Counted from the stretch's first letter, positions 27,130 to 36,719 are shown. The stretch is 64,000 nt of DNA from Actinomycetes bacterium (GCA_025964575.1 JAOPYO010000142.1:1-64000), one strand, 5' to 3'. Program-made: numbers and translations. Notes: generated by a model from the letters alone, not told the origin.

Positions 27130-27174
27130 GCGCCCCGCCGCCGTGGGCCGCCGGCACGATCGGCGGCGGGGCGC
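27130..27174 (+). terminator. Intercistronic hairpin after the binding-protein gene
   Basis: GCGCCCCGCCGCCG (27130-27143) pairs perfectly with CGGCGGCGGGGCGC (27161-27174) over 14 bp with a 17-base loop. It sits in the 123-bp gap between the binding-protein and ATPase genes. It probably acts as a partial terminator or 3'-end stabiliser, allowing more binding protein than membrane components to be made. Confidence 0.75.
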
Positions 27175-27241
27175 GCCCCATGTTCTCGCAGGCACACATA
27201 CACGACACCGCACGCACGGCACCCGTGAGGAGACTGGACGC

Positions 27242-28771
27242 ATGACCGACGAAATCCTGCGGATGAGCGGGATCACGAAGGCGTTTCCGGGAGTCAAGGC
27301 ACTCCAGGACGTCAGCCTTTCGGTACGCCGCGGCGAGATCCACGCGATCTGCGGTGAGAACGGCGCGGGCAAGTCGACCCTGATGAAAGTGCTGTCCGGT
27401 GTCTACCCGCACGGTTCTTACGAGGGCGAGATCTATTTCGACGGCGAGCTGTGCGAGTTCTCCGGCATCCGCGACAGCGAGCAGCGCGGCATCGTGATCA
27501 TCCACCAGGAACTGGCGCTATGCCAGCAACTCTCGATCGCGGAGAACCTTTTCCTCGGCAACGAACGTGCCACCAGAGGCCTGATCGACTGGAACCGCAC
27601 CAACCATGAGGCGGCCGAGCTGCTCGCGCGGGTCGGCCTGCGGGAGGACCCGGTGATCCCGGTGCTCGACATCGGTGTCGGCAAGCAGCAGCTCGTCGAG
27701 ATCGCCAAGGCGCTGTCGAAGGAGGTGCGGCTGCTCATCCTCGACGAGCCGACCGCCGCGCTCAACGACGACGACTCCGCCCACCTGCTCGATCTGCTGC
27801 GTGGTCTGCGCGACGAGGGCATCACCTCGGTGATCATCTCGCACAAGCTCAACGAGATCGCGGAGATCGCCGATTCCATCACGATCATCCGGGACGGCCG
27901 CACGATCGAGACGCTGGACATGCACCGCGACGAGGTGACAGAGGATCGCATCATCTCCGGCATGGTCGGCCGCGACCTCTCCGACCGCTTCCCGCCGCAC
28001 GAACCTGACGTCGGCGCCGAGGTGCTGCGGATCGAGGACTGGACGGTCCACAGCCCGACGCAACACGGCAGGGTGGTCGTCTCCGGCGCCAACCTCACGT
28101 TGCACCGCGGTGAGATCGTCGGTCTCGCAGGTCTCATGGGCGCAGGCCGCACCGAACTCGCGATGAGCGTCTTCGGCCGTTCCTACGGCAGGGACATCTC
28201 CGGGCACATCGTCAAGGACGGCAAAGAGATCCACCTCCGCTCGGTCCAGGACGCCATCCAGCACGGCATCGCCTACGTCACTGAGGACCGCAAGCGCTAC
28301 GGGCTCAATCTCATCGAGGACATCAAGCGCAACATCTCCGCCGTCGGCCTCGGCAAGCTGGCCAAGCGCGGTCTCGTCAATGAGAACGAGGAGTACCGCG
28401 TCGCCACGGAGTTCCGCGAGAGTCTGAACATCAAGGCGCCGAACGTGCTCACCACGACGGGGAAGCTCAGCGGTGGCAACCAGCAGAAGGTCGTGCTGGC
28501 CAAGTGGATCTTCACCGATCCGGACGTGCTGATCCTCGACGAGCCGACCCGCGGCATCGACGTCGGCGCCAAGTACGAGATCTATTCGATCATCAACCGG
28601 CTCGCCGAGGAGGGCAAGGCGGTGCTGCTCATCTCCTCGGAACTACCCGAACTGCTGGGCCTCTGCGACCGCATCTACGCCCTGTCGGCGGGCCGCGTCA
28701 CCGGTGAGGTCAGGCGCGGGGAAGCGACCCAGGAACGCCTCATGCACTACATGACCAAGGGACAGGAGTAG
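27242..28771 (+). CDS. Sugar ABC transporter ATPase, two nucleotide-binding domains (GguA-like)
   Basis: A 509-aa duplicated ATPase typical of monosaccharide importers (XylG/MmsA/GguA). ATG 27242 follows GTGAGGAGA. The N-terminal half has Walker [11 protein letters not shown] and Walker [12 protein letters not shown]; its signature region is weak, as usual. The C-terminal half has the usual degenerate Walker A ([10 protein letters not shown]), a good signature [14 protein letters not shown] and Walker [14 protein letters not shown]. It energises import by the adjoining permease, which starts 5 bp downstream. Confidence 0.95.
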   Translation: MTDEILRMSGITKAFPGVKALQDVSLSVRRGEIHAICGENGAGKSTLMKVLSGVYPHGSYEGEIYFDGELCEFSGIRDSEQRGIVIIHQELALCQQLSIAENLFLGNERATRGLIDWNRTNHEAAELLARVGLREDPVIPVLDIGVGKQQLVEIAKALSKEVRLLILDEPTAALNDDDSAHLLDLLRGLRDEGITSVIISHKLNEIAEIADSITIIRDGRTIETLDMHRDEVTEDRIISGMVGRDLSDRFPPHEPDVGAEVLRIEDWTVHSPTQHGRVVVSGANLTLHRGEIVGLAGLMGAGRTELAMSVFGRSYGRDISGHIVKDGKEIHLRSVQDAIQHGIAYVTEDRKRYGLNLIEDIKRNISAVGLGKLAKRGLVNENEEYRVATEFRESLNIKAPNVLTTTGKLSGGNQQKVVLAKWIFTDPDVLILDEPTRGIDVGAKYEIYSIINRLAEEGKAVLLISSELPELLGLCDRIYALSAGRVTGEVRRGEATQERLMHYMTKGQE

Positions 28772-28776
28772 CGTCG

Positions 28777-30030
28777 ATGAGCAGTACGGAGGTCTCCGCC
28801 ACCGCTGAGACGGTCCAGGACGGGTCACCCCCCGCGAAGACCACGGCCTCGCGCCGCTTCACGATCAATCCTCGAGAGAGCGGCATCTATGTCGCGTTCG
28901 CGCTGATCGTGGCGTTCTTCTCGATCGTGACCCACGGTGATCTGCTCCAGCCGCAGAACATCTCGAACATCATCGTGCAGAACTCGTACATCCTGATCCT
29001 GGCGATCGGGATGATCCTGATCATCATCGCGGGTCACATCGACCTGTCCGCGGGATCGGTCGTTGCGGTCACCGGCGCGATCTGCGCCGTGCTGACGGTC
29101 AATCATCATCTGCCGTGGCCGATCGCCGTGCTGGCGACCCTGGTCGCGGGCGCGCTCATCGGCGCCTGGCAGGGCTACTGGGTCGCCTACTTCGGCATTC
29201 CGGCCTTCATCGTCACCCTCGCGGGCATGCTCGTATTCCGTGCGCTGACGCTCACCGTGCTGGGCAACCAGGGCATCGGCCCATTCCCGGACCAGATCCG
29301 TACGCTCTCCAACGGCTTCGTCGACGGCTACCTCGGCAACATCGGGCTCGGTTCGCTGGGCGGCGCGGACCTGCTCACCCTCCTGGTCGGTGTCGGGGTC
29401 GTGGCGGCCATCGCCGTCACCCAGTGGCGGGTGCGCACCGCGCGACTGGGCTACGGCCAGGCCGTCGACCCGATGCCGGTGTTCCTGCTCAAAATCGCCG
29501 TCGCGGCGTTGGTCGTGCTGGCCGTCGTGGTGCAGCTGGCCAGGTTCAAGAACCTGCCGTGGGTGCTCGTGCTGCTCGCCGCCTTGGTGCTGGGGTACTC
29601 GCTGGTCACCAATCGCGCGGTGTTCGGCCGCCGCCTCTACGCCGTCGGTGGCAACCTTCAGGCCGCGACCCTGTCCGGCGTCAAGGTCAAGTCGGTGACA
29701 TTCTGGATTTTTGTCAACATGGGCGTGCTGGCCGCTCTCGCCGGCGTCATTTTCGCGGGCAGGCTCAACCAGGCCGGTCCCACGGCGGGCAACTCCTTCG
29801 AGCTCGACGCGATCGCAGCGGCCTTCATCGGTGGTGCCGCGGTGCAGGGCGGCGTGGGCAAGGTGGTCGGTGCCATCACCGGCGGCCTGATCATGGCGGT
29901 CATCAACAACGGCATGTCCCTGATCGGCGCGCCCAGCGAGCGCGTGATGCTCGTCAAGGGCCTCGTGCTGCTCGCCGCCGTCGCCTACGACGTGTGGACC
30001 AAGCGCCGGTCCGGCGCGTCAGCGAGGTGA
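28777..30030 (+). CDS. Sugar ABC transporter permease (GguB-like)
   Basis: A 417-aa membrane subunit of the CUT2/ribose-type class, with about ten to eleven hydrophobic segments. Family hallmarks are IGMILIIIAGHIDLSAGSVV, IPAFIVTLAGMLVFRALTL and the EAA-like loop AVGGNLQAATLSGVKVK. The large middle loop around DPMPVFLLKI is typical of the longer XylH/GguB branch. Last gene of the arabinose operon; it pairs with the preceding ATPase and lipoprotein to import L-arabinose. Confidence 0.95.
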   Translation: MSSTEVSATAETVQDGSPPAKTTASRRFTINPRESGIYVAFALIVAFFSIVTHGDLLQPQNISNIIVQNSYILILAIGMILIIIAGHIDLSAGSVVAVTGAICAVLTVNHHLPWPIAVLATLVAGALIGAWQGYWVAYFGIPAFIVTLAGMLVFRALTLTVLGNQGIGPFPDQIRTLSNGFVDGYLGNIGLGSLGGADLLTLLVGVGVVAAIAVTQWRVRTARLGYGQAVDPMPVFLLKIAVAALVVLAVVVQLARFKNLPWVLVLLAALVLGYSLVTNRAVFGRRLYAVGGNLQAATLSGVKVKSVTFWIFVNMGVLAALAGVIFAGRLNQAGPTAGNSFELDAIAAAFIGGAAVQGGVGKVVGAITGGLIMAVINNGMSLIGAPSERVMLVKGLVLLAAVAYDVWTKRRSGASAR

Positions 30031-30153
30031 GCGTCGGCGTCATCGGGTAGGACCCATCGACGACCCGGGGGGAATACTCTCGGTATTGGTGTGACGCTCG
30101 CTCCCCCCAACGCGGGACTGCACCGTGTCAGATCGCGATATCCGGGAGCAGCG

Positions 30154-31980
30154 ATGAGCAGTACACCGATCGCCGACCATGCGCTGGTATCCGATCGTCA
30201 CTCCGCGGCATTGATCACTCGCGGTGGTTCGGTCGACTGGCTGTGCTTTCCGAGGTTCGACAGCCCGTCGGTCTTCGCGAGGCTGCTCGACGATGACGCC
30301 GGTCACTGGTCGATCCGGCCGTCCATCCCGCATCGGGTGTCCCGGCGCTATGTGGAGCGGACGATGGTGCTGGAAACGACGTTCCATGCCGAGACCGGGG
30401 TGGTGGTGCTCACCGACGCCCTGCTGGTCGGCCCGGACGACGGGGGTCACCGGCTCGGAGTCGGGGTCCCGCATGTGCTGGCGCGCCGGCTTTCCTGCAC
30501 CGAGGGACAGGTGCCTATGGAGATCGAGTACCGTCCCCGGCCGGAGTACGGCCTGATCTGCCCGATCCTGTCCCCGGTCGACGGCGGGCTGACCTCACGC
30601 GGAGGCGCCGAATGGCTGGTGCTGACGGCTCCGGTCCAGATAGACGTCAGCGACTCCACCGGCCAGGGCGGGTTCAGGATGCGTTCCGGCGAGACGCTGC
30701 ACTTTGCACTGCACCGGTCCACGCTCGAGGAGATCCCGGCGCGGGTCTGGGACCAGGACGAGCTGGCCTCCCGGCTGGAGACCACCGTCACAGCCTGGCA
30801 ATCGTGGTCGGCCCTTCACCAGGCGTACGACGGCCCCTGGCGGGAGCTGGTGCACCACAGCGGGCGCGTGTTGCAGGCGTTGTCCTTCCAGCCGAGCGGG
30901 GCGATCGTCGCGGCCGCCACCACCTCGCTGCCCGAGGGCGCCGGAGGTGAACGGAACTGGGACTACCGCTACACCTGGGTACGCGACGCGTCTCTGACCA
31001 TGGAAGCGTTGTGGGTCGCCGCGTGCCCCGATGAGGCGAGCGACTTCTTCGCCTTCCTCACCACGGCCGCCCCTTCCCTGGGCAAGGACCGGGCGCTGCA
31101 GATCATGTTCGGGGTCGGCGGGGAGCACGACCTGAGCGAACGTACCCTGCCGCACCTGCGCGGCTGGCGCGACAGCCGCCCGGTGCGCGTGGGCAACGGC
31201 GCGTGGAGCCAGCGGCAGATCGACGTGTACGGCGAGCTGCTGTGCGCCGCGTACCGCCTCGCCGATCAGCTGGGCGACCTCGACGACGACGTCCGGCGCT
31301 TCTTCATCGCCTGTGCCGACACCGCCGCCGAACTCAGGCCGGAGAAAGTCCAGGGCATCTGGGAGGTGCGCGGCGAACCGCAGCATTTCCTGTACTCCAA
31401 GGTCATGTGCTGGGCCGCCCTCGATCGCGCCATCGGCCTCGCCGACCGGCTGGGAGCCGAGGACCGCGTCGAGTCGTGGAGGCGGACCCGTGAGGAGATC
31501 CGGGAGACGGTCTTGCGCGAGGGCTGGAACGAGCGGGCCGGAGCGTTCACCCAGTACTTCGGCTCCGAGGACCTGGACGCCTCCAACCTGATGATGCCGG
31601 TCGTCGGGTTCCTGCCCGCCGACGACCCGCGCATGCTGGCCACTATCGACGCCATCGAGGAACGGCTCACCGACGACACCGGTCTGGTCTACCGCTACCG
31701 CACCGAGGGCGGCGTCGACGGACTCGCCGGCGAGGAGGGCACCTTCCTGCTCTGCACCTTCTGGCTCGCCCAAGCCCTGGCGCTGTCCGGACAGGCCGGC
31801 CGGGCCAGGGCGGTCTTCGAACGGGCCGCCGCCTACGTCAACGACGTGGGCCTGCTTGCCGAGGAGATCGACCCGGCCAGCGGTGAGCTGCTCGGCAACT
31901 TCCCCCAGGCCTTCAGCCACATCGGCTTGATCAACGCCGCCTGGGCCATCGACCAGGCCGAACGCGGGGCCACCGGTTAG
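30154..31980 (+). CDS. Glycoside hydrolase family 15 protein (glucoamylase/trehalase-like)
   Basis: A 608-aa cytosolic enzyme of the actinobacterial GH15 type. ATG 30154 (MSSTPIADHALVSDRHSAAL) has GGGAG upstream and begins exactly where the conserved N-terminal beta-domain starts (GGSVDWLCFPRFDSPSVF). The (alpha/alpha)6 catalytic domain contains ERNWDYRYTWVRDASLTM, QIDVYGELL and the late acidic segment GEEGTFLLCTFWLAQALAL. Mycobacterial proteins of this shape act as trehalases, others as glucoamylases or glucodextranases; sequence alone does not decide. No signal peptide. Confidence 0.93.
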   Translation: MSSTPIADHALVSDRHSAALITRGGSVDWLCFPRFDSPSVFARLLDDDAGHWSIRPSIPHRVSRRYVERTMVLETTFHAETGVVVLTDALLVGPDDGGHRLGVGVPHVLARRLSCTEGQVPMEIEYRPRPEYGLICPILSPVDGGLTSRGGAEWLVLTAPVQIDVSDSTGQGGFRMRSGETLHFALHRSTLEEIPARVWDQDELASRLETTVTAWQSWSALHQAYDGPWRELVHHSGRVLQALSFQPSGAIVAAATTSLPEGAGGERNWDYRYTWVRDASLTMEALWVAACPDEASDFFAFLTTAAPSLGKDRALQIMFGVGGEHDLSERTLPHLRGWRDSRPVRVGNGAWSQRQIDVYGELLCAAYRLADQLGDLDDDVRRFFIACADTAAELRPEKVQGIWEVRGEPQHFLYSKVMCWAALDRAIGLADRLGAEDRVESWRRTREEIRETVLREGWNERAGAFTQYFGSEDLDASNLMMPVVGFLPADDPRMLATIDAIEERLTDDTGLVYRYRTEGGVDGLAGEEGTFLLCTFWLAQALALSGQAGRARAVFERAAAYVNDVGLLAEEIDPASGELLGNFPQAFSHIGLINAAWAIDQAERGATG

Positions 31981-32041
31981 GGCATGTCCCGTGGATCTAT
32001 GTCCCGCTCGCGACGAACGAGACCCACGGGACGAGCCCTAA
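31977..32041. terminator. 18-bp interrupted inverted repeat at the end of the GH15 gene
   Basis: The left arm (31977-31994) reads TTAGGGC-AT-GTCCCGTGG and the right arm (32024-32041) CCACGGGAC-GA-GCCCTAA. They are complementary except for the central two bases, with a 29-base loop. It includes the GH15 stop codon. It probably works as a terminator; the symmetric ends also resemble a miniature transposon remnant, but no target duplication is evident. Confidence 0.55.
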
Positions 32042-32045
32042 GACC

Positions 32046-32085
32046 GCGGCGGCGACGTCGGCCCACGAGCTGATGTCGCCGCCGC
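32046..32085. terminator. Hairpin after the DUF1996 gene
   Basis: GCGGCGGCGAC (32046-32056) and GTCGCCGCCGC (32075-32085) are perfectly complementary with an 18-base loop, 30 bp beyond the stop of the minus-strand DUF1996 gene. With the neighbouring repeat it separates two convergent genes. Confidence 0.65.
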
Positions 32086-32114
32086 TGTCCTGAGGCGGTC
32101 CGTCAGGTGACTGG

Positions 32115-33542
32115 TCAGCACCTCTGGCCGCGGTTGATGCAGCCAACGGCTCGGTTCATGAGATTGGCCGGCATGACATTCTCGAAGTCGGCGTGATCGG
32201 TGACCGGGTTGTGCAGCTGCTCGGGGAAGGAGTCGACGGCGAAGAGCAGTCCTTGGGCGATCTGTGCCTGGCTCCTCTGCAAGCCGTTGTAGGTGAGGGT
32301 CATGTGCAGCTGCGGCACAGCCTTGGTGCCGGCCGGGCAGGCTCCAGTGGTCGCATCGGGGAACACGATGTGCGAGCGGTGGTTGGCACTGTCGATGTTC
32401 TTCCCGTCCCAGCAGCTGGCGAAGTCCAGGATGCGCATCACCTTGCTGCCGGCGGGGCACAGCGGATACTTGTCGGTGGTCACCCTGTTGGTGAACCCGG
32501 TACAGCTCCACGCCGCCTTGGCATTGGCCACCCCGTTCGTGCCGGCCTTGGCGTCCCCGGTGATGATCCTCAGGAACTGCGGCATCGCGGTCACCTTGCT
32601 CACGGCGTTACCCCGGAACTGCAGCGTCGCGGTGGCCGGCTGCTGAATCGTGCCGATGTTGAGATCGGTCGCGCTCTGGTCGGCCTGCGCCGCATCGGCC
32701 TTGGTGCGCGACCGCAGCACGGGCCAATAGTAGGTCGACTTGTCACCCCCCTGACAGGTCGTACCCGCGGCCAGAAGACTCTGATCGGTGGAGAAACCAT
32801 CGGTCGACAGATTCCCCACATAGTCATGGGTGTGATGGGCGCCATTGGTGACACCGGGCGCGACGATGAAGTTGTCGGGGTTCTGGTGCTTGTTCTGGTT
32901 GGTACCACACCGCGATACGAACGACCCCTTGGAACCGGTCGCACCGGCCCTGAGCTGTGCGGCATTCGGCGGCACCTGGTTGATATCGACGAAGTCCGCC
33001 GCGGACGGCCCAAGCAGAGCCTGCCCACCACCGGCAGCCCCGCCGGGGGCGGCGGAGGCGGAGGCGCTCGCACTGGCACCGGGGGCGGCGGAGGCGCTCG
33101 CGCCGGGGTCGGCGGCACCGCTGAGCGTGCATGGCGCCAGCGCATCCAGCCCTGCGGGCCGCTGCGCCGTACGGCCGATGGCCGTCGCGATGCGATTGAT
33201 GGTGGCGGTTCTCTTGTCCTTCAGCGGGCCGAGGATCGCGTTCTGTATGAAGTTCGGGCCGCCCTGTCCTACCGAGGTCACCAGTCGCTGGTTCGCCTCG
33301 GAGATCTGTTTGTCGAGCAGTGCCAGGTTCTGGTCGACCTCGGCCTGTGCGGACGCAGGAATCGCTGGGAGTTTGTCCGCCACGGTCGGACAACTGACCG
33401 TCTGCGCCGCGCTGCGGCTGAATGACGATGCGTTGGTCGCTTCCCTCGACTGCCCATACGCCGGCAGGCCGGCTAGAACGAGTCCGATCCCTCCGGCCAG
33501 GGCGATAGCGCCCGGTCTCAGTTTGCCCCAGGTGCATTGCAT
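32115..33542 (-). CDS. Secreted DUF1996 domain protein
   Basis: A 475-aa exported protein. The signal peptide covers about residues 1-30 (LRPGAIALAGGIGLVLAGLP, then AYG). A helical region follows (ASAQAEVDQNLALLDKQISE), then an Ala/Ser/Gly/Pro low-complexity linker at about 150-175, and a C-terminal DUF1996 domain (VSRCGTNQNKHQNPDNFIVA, GAHHTHDYVGN, ASCWDGKNIDSANHRSHIVF, PQLHMTLTYN) rich in conserved His and Cys. DUF1996 proteins are extracellular and mostly uncharacterised, found in actinobacteria and fungi. A polysaccharide-related role is a guess. It has its own terminator and is not in an obvious operon. Confidence 0.88.
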   Translation of the reverse strand: MQCTWGKLRPGAIALAGGIGLVLAGLPAYGQSREATNASSFSRSAAQTVSCPTVADKLPAIPASAQAEVDQNLALLDKQISEANQRLVTSVGQGGPNFIQNAILGPLKDKRTATINRIATAIGRTAQRPAGLDALAPCTLSGAADPGASASAAPGASASASASAAPGGAAGGGQALLGPSAADFVDINQVPPNAAQLRAGATGSKGSFVSRCGTNQNKHQNPDNFIVAPGVTNGAHHTHDYVGNLSTDGFSTDQSLLAAGTTCQGGDKSTYYWPVLRSRTKADAAQADQSATDLNIGTIQQPATATLQFRGNAVSKVTAMPQFLRIITGDAKAGTNGVANAKAAWSCTGFTNRVTTDKYPLCPAGSKVMRILDFASCWDGKNIDSANHRSHIVFPDATTGACPAGTKAVPQLHMTLTYNGLQRSQAQIAQGLLFAVDSFPEQLHNPVTDHADFENVMPANLMNRAVGCINRGQRC

Positions 33543-33719
33543 GCGACACTCCCTCCGGCGTTCAGGTAAGGAACCAAGGGCAGGCCTCGGTTACTGGCAC
33601 TTGGTACGCAGGGCGCGTCGGAAGTGTTCATTTCGATGGGAGGAATCCTGCCCGCCAAAGGACCTATTGACCGGCCTCCCGTGGGGAGTTATGTTCCGCG
33701 CATATGTAAGGAAGTCTTC

Positions 33720-33917
33720 CTAACTCCCCGCCAACCTCTGCACCTTCGCGAACGGCACGCTCACCAGGCGCTGAATGCCTCCGGGCTCGTCTACCGAACC
33801 GCCGATCTGCAGCGCGCAGTCGGTGGCCCTGACGGCGTCGGGAGCTCCGGCCGGTGCGTCGGTCTCCTTCAGCCCGGCCTCGGTGACCGCGGGTGGCACG
33901 TCGGCGATGTCGGTCAC
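33720..33917 (-). CDS. Possible small coupled protein downstream of the protease
   Basis: A 65-aa frame whose ATG overlaps the protease stop by four bases (ATGA), the pattern of translational coupling. It is acidic, with no signal or membrane segment, and resembles nothing I know (residues such as ATDCALQIGGSVDEPGGIQR). The overlap could be coincidental, since the protease 3' end is Pro/Ser-rich. If it is not a gene, 33543-33913 is simply intergenic. Confidence 0.35.
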   Translation of the reverse strand: MTDIADVPPAVTEAGLKETDAPAGAPDAVRATDCALQIGGSVDEPGGIQRLVSVPFAKVQRLAGS

Positions 33918-34780
33918 GACTTCGGCGTCGACTTCGGCGGGCTGTGCGACGTGGCGGTCTTGTACAGCGCCTTGACGTCATCGCCGAAAATGATCGAGTA
34001 GGAGACGTCGGAGTAGATCCCGCCTCGTTCGTGCCCGCCGATGACGCCGACCACGGTGCCGGCACTGTTCGAGCGGTCGACATCGGTCAGGAACGGGCCA
34101 CCGCTGGTGCCGCCTACATAGTTCCCGCAGTCGAACTCCAGCTGCCGGCGGCCATGAGCCCGGGTCCGGTTCTGGCAGCTGATCGGCCTGTCCTTGCCGA
34201 TGGGATAGCCGATCACGCGTACGACCCCGGTGGGCGAACGGCCGACGCCCAGTTTGGCGGCCCCGGTGACGTTTTGGATCTTGGTGGTGGTGCCGGGCCG
34301 GTCGACCACCAGAAAGGCCACATCGTGATCGGGGTCGGCGGACGAGGACCATGCCGGGTCGGTGATGACCCGCGTCACGACCCAGACGCCGTAGGGTTTG
34401 CGGCCATCGCGGTAGCCGGGCACGAAGCCGATGTGGCGCAGGCCACTGACGCAGTGGGCGGCGGTGATGATGAGGTCCTTGGCCGGGCTGTCGATGACGC
34501 TGGCCGTACAGAAGTGACGGATAAGCTGGCCGCCACTCATAGAGAACAGAGCTCCGACGGTCGGTGTCCCAGCGAAGGCCGTACCGGTCAGCGGCACCGA
34601 CGGCGTCATGGGGATGTGGGCGGCTCTCGACTTCTGGGGCCGGGTCTGCGGCTTGCTGCTCTCGACGAGGGGCGCGATCCGTTGCGATTCGGGGCTGCCG
34701 GCTGAGTCGGCGTGCCGACCGCCGGACCCGCATCCGGCCGCGAGTGCGGCGGTGGCCGCGAGGACGAGCACCCTACGCAT
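33914..34780 (-). CDS. Trypsin-like serine protease lipoprotein
   Basis: A 288-aa exported chymotrypsin-fold protease. It starts MRRVLVLAATAALAAGCGSG, giving a lipobox (LAAGC), then a Ser/Pro-rich linker to about residue 60. The catalytic triad is visible: His in LIITAAHCVSG, Asp in PDHDVAFLVVD and Ser in GGTSGGPFLTDV. Cysteines before the His and near the Ser suggest disulfides. Related actinobacterial proteins act outside the cell, but the target is unknown. A CCTAGCTAGG palindrome lies just upstream of the start. Confidence 0.9.
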   Translation of the reverse strand: MRRVLVLAATAALAAGCGSGGRHADSAGSPESQRIAPLVESSKPQTRPQKSRAAHIPMTPSVPLTGTAFAGTPTVGALFSMSGGQLIRHFCTASVIDSPAKDLIITAAHCVSGLRHIGFVPGYRDGRKPYGVWVVTRVITDPAWSSSADPDHDVAFLVVDRPGTTTKIQNVTGAAKLGVGRSPTGVVRVIGYPIGKDRPISCQNRTRAHGRRQLEFDCGNYVGGTSGGPFLTDVDRSNSAGTVVGVIGGHERGGIYSDVSYSIIFGDDVKALYKTATSHSPPKSTPKS

Positions 34781-35093
34781 GAAAGATCACCTAGCTAGGA
34801 CGACGTCGGTCCAGGGACATGCCTCCAGACTCGGATCATTCGTCCGGCTGCACATCCCACCGCGTCGGCGGTCGAATCGCCCAATTCGGGGGAGCGCCGG
34901 CACCCCATCGGTACCACCGTCACCAAAAGCCGATCCTGCGTGATCACGATGAGGATCAGCTGAGGCGTGGTTCAGAAGCGTCTGAGAGCTTCGTGAGCAC
35001 CCGCGGGCGAACGGTGCGCTTCATCCGTCCGAACCGGCGACATGCCGGTCACCACGATGCTCACGACGCGACCTACATCACAGCCGAACGATC
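34781..35093. other. 313-bp intergenic region with a CCTAGCTAGG palindrome
   Basis: This lies upstream of the protease. A 10-bp palindrome (34790-34799) sits 10 bases before its ATG. The remainder shows no gene or repeat that I can support. Confidence 0.4.
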
Positions 35094-36656
35094 TCAGTGG
35101 CGAGCAGGCTCGGACGTGATCCCCGCCTCGGCCGGTGCCGCGTCGTCGTGCGGGCCGTCCGCGGTGACGAAGTCACGGGCCCGGATGAGGAGGACGCTGG
35201 TGACGGCGGCGGTCAGTGCGATCACCGCGCCGATCAGCAGGATGTGGTTGAGGCCGTCGACGAATCCGACGCGCGCGGCATCCCCCACCAGCTGCCGGGC
35301 CGCGGGCGAAACTCCGTCCAGAGCACCGGCTCCGTTCACGCCGCCCAGCCCGGCGGCGATCTGGTGGGCATGTGAGCTCAGCTGCGTATGGGCGAGCTCG
35401 TGCGCTGCGGTGTCGCGGAGCCGGGATGTGAACAGTGAACCGAGGATGGCGATGCCGGTCGCGATACCGACCTGCCGCAGAGTCGAGTTGATGCCCGAGG
35501 CCATGCCCGCGCGGGCCGCTTCGACCACACCGACCGCGGTCGAGGCGAGCGGCACGTTCACAAAACCGGCACCGACTCCGGCGAGCAGCAGCCCTGGCAC
35601 CAGGTGCGTCCAGTCCGAGGTGACGGTCACGCCGCGCATCAGGAGCAGCCCGGCACCGATCAGCGCGAACCCCAAGCCGATCATCCAGCCGACCGGGACC
35701 AGCGTCGTCAGCCGCCCCGCCACGCCGGCGGTGACGAAGATCGCGCCGGTGAGGACCAGGAAGCGCAGACCCGTTTCCAGGGCGGAGTAGCCGAGCTGAT
35801 TCTGCAGGTAGAGCACCAGATAGGTCAGCAGGGAGAACAGCGAGGCGGAGATCGCGAACGCCGCGATCAGGCCACCGGTGAACGTCGGCTTGCGGAACAG
35901 CGACAGGTCCAGCATCGGCCGGGACTGGACCAGCTCGACGATCAGGAAGACCACCAGCAGCACTCCGGCCGCCGCCAGACTGACCACGACCTTGGTCTCT
36001 CCCCATCCCTCGCCGCTGCTGATCAGCCCGTACACCAGTGCGCCCAGCGCACTGCTGAAGGTGACGAGGCCGAGCCAGTCCAGACGCGACGCGTTCGGGT
36101 CCCGTGACTCGGCCACCCGGGTCAGCGTGATGACGATGGCCGCGATCCCGACCGGGAGGTTCACGAAGAAGATCCAGCGCCAGCCCAGTCCGCTGGTGAT
36201 CACGCCGCCGAGGACCGGGCCGACCGCCACCGCGACGCCCGTGACGGCTCCGAACACTCCGAAGGCGACACCTCGGTCGCGTCCGCGGAAGGCGTCGCTG
36301 AGCAGTGCGAGAGAGGTGGCGAACATGATGGCTCCGCCCACACCCTGTCCGGCGCGGGAGAGGCTGAGGAACAGCGGGCTGGTGGCCACGCCGCACAGCA
36401 GTGAGCCGATGGTGAAGATGGCCGTGCCGGCGGCGAACATGGCGCGCCGTCCCCATAGGTCCGCCAGCGAGCCTGCGGTGAGCAGTACGGCGGCGAGGGT
36501 GAGAGCGTAGGCGTCGAGGACCCATTGCAGGTCCGAGAGTGAGGCGTGGAACCGGTTCTGGATGTCGGGGAGCGCGACGTTCACGATCGTGACGTCGAGC
36601 AGGAGCATGAACACACCGACCACCACAGCGGTCAGCGTCCACCATTTCCGTGCCAT
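35094..36656 (-). CDS. DHA2-family drug exporter (14-segment MFS, EmrB/QacA type)
   Basis: A 520-aa membrane antiporter. ATG 36656 has AAGGGAC upstream; an in-frame Met 12 codons earlier lies close to the promoter. It begins WWTLTAVVVGVFMLLLDVTI and continues VNVALPDIQ, the DHA2 signature with the membrane Asp. About fourteen hydrophobic segments follow, with LADLWGRRAMFAAG (motif A) and GPVLGGVITSGLGWRWIFFV (motif C). Proton-driven export of hydrophobic drugs is the family role. It is divergent from, and probably repressed by, the two-domain MarR protein. Confidence 0.93.
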   Translation of the reverse strand: MARKWWTLTAVVVGVFMLLLDVTIVNVALPDIQNRFHASLSDLQWVLDAYALTLAAVLLTAGSLADLWGRRAMFAAGTAIFTIGSLLCGVATSPLFLSLSRAGQGVGGAIMFATSLALLSDAFRGRDRGVAFGVFGAVTGVAVAVGPVLGGVITSGLGWRWIFFVNLPVGIAAIVITLTRVAESRDPNASRLDWLGLVTFSSALGALVYGLISSGEGWGETKVVVSLAAAGVLLVVFLIVELVQSRPMLDLSLFRKPTFTGGLIAAFAISASLFSLLTYLVLYLQNQLGYSALETGLRFLVLTGAIFVTAGVAGRLTTLVPVGWMIGLGFALIGAGLLLMRGVTVTSDWTHLVPGLLLAGVGAGFVNVPLASTAVGVVEAARAGMASGINSTLRQVGIATGIAILGSLFTSRLRDTAAHELAHTQLSSHAHQIAAGLGGVNGAGALDGVSPAARQLVGDAARVGFVDGLNHILLIGAVIALTAAVTSVLLIRARDFVTADGPHDDAAPAEAGITSEPARH

Positions 36657-36690
36657 GACAAGTCCCTTCGAGGGGGGAGGACCTGCGATC

Positions 36691-36719
36691 AAATTAACGT
36701 CAATCTACTTAATCGTCAA
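36691..36719 (-). promoter_or_regulatory. Promoter of the drug-exporter gene
   Basis: On the minus strand TTGACG (36719-36714), a 17-bp spacer and TAATTT (36696-36691) make a good sigma-70 promoter 35-60 bp upstream of the exporter ATG. It is fully overlapped by the tandem repeats at 36699-36730, so a protein on the repeats would block it. Confidence 0.7.

Noticed and set aside
33000-33110. Repetitive GGCGGAGGCG-type DNA that might be a tandem repeat or CRISPR
   Set aside because: It encodes the Ala/Ser/Gly/Pro linker of the DUF1996 protein in frame; no regular spacers are present.
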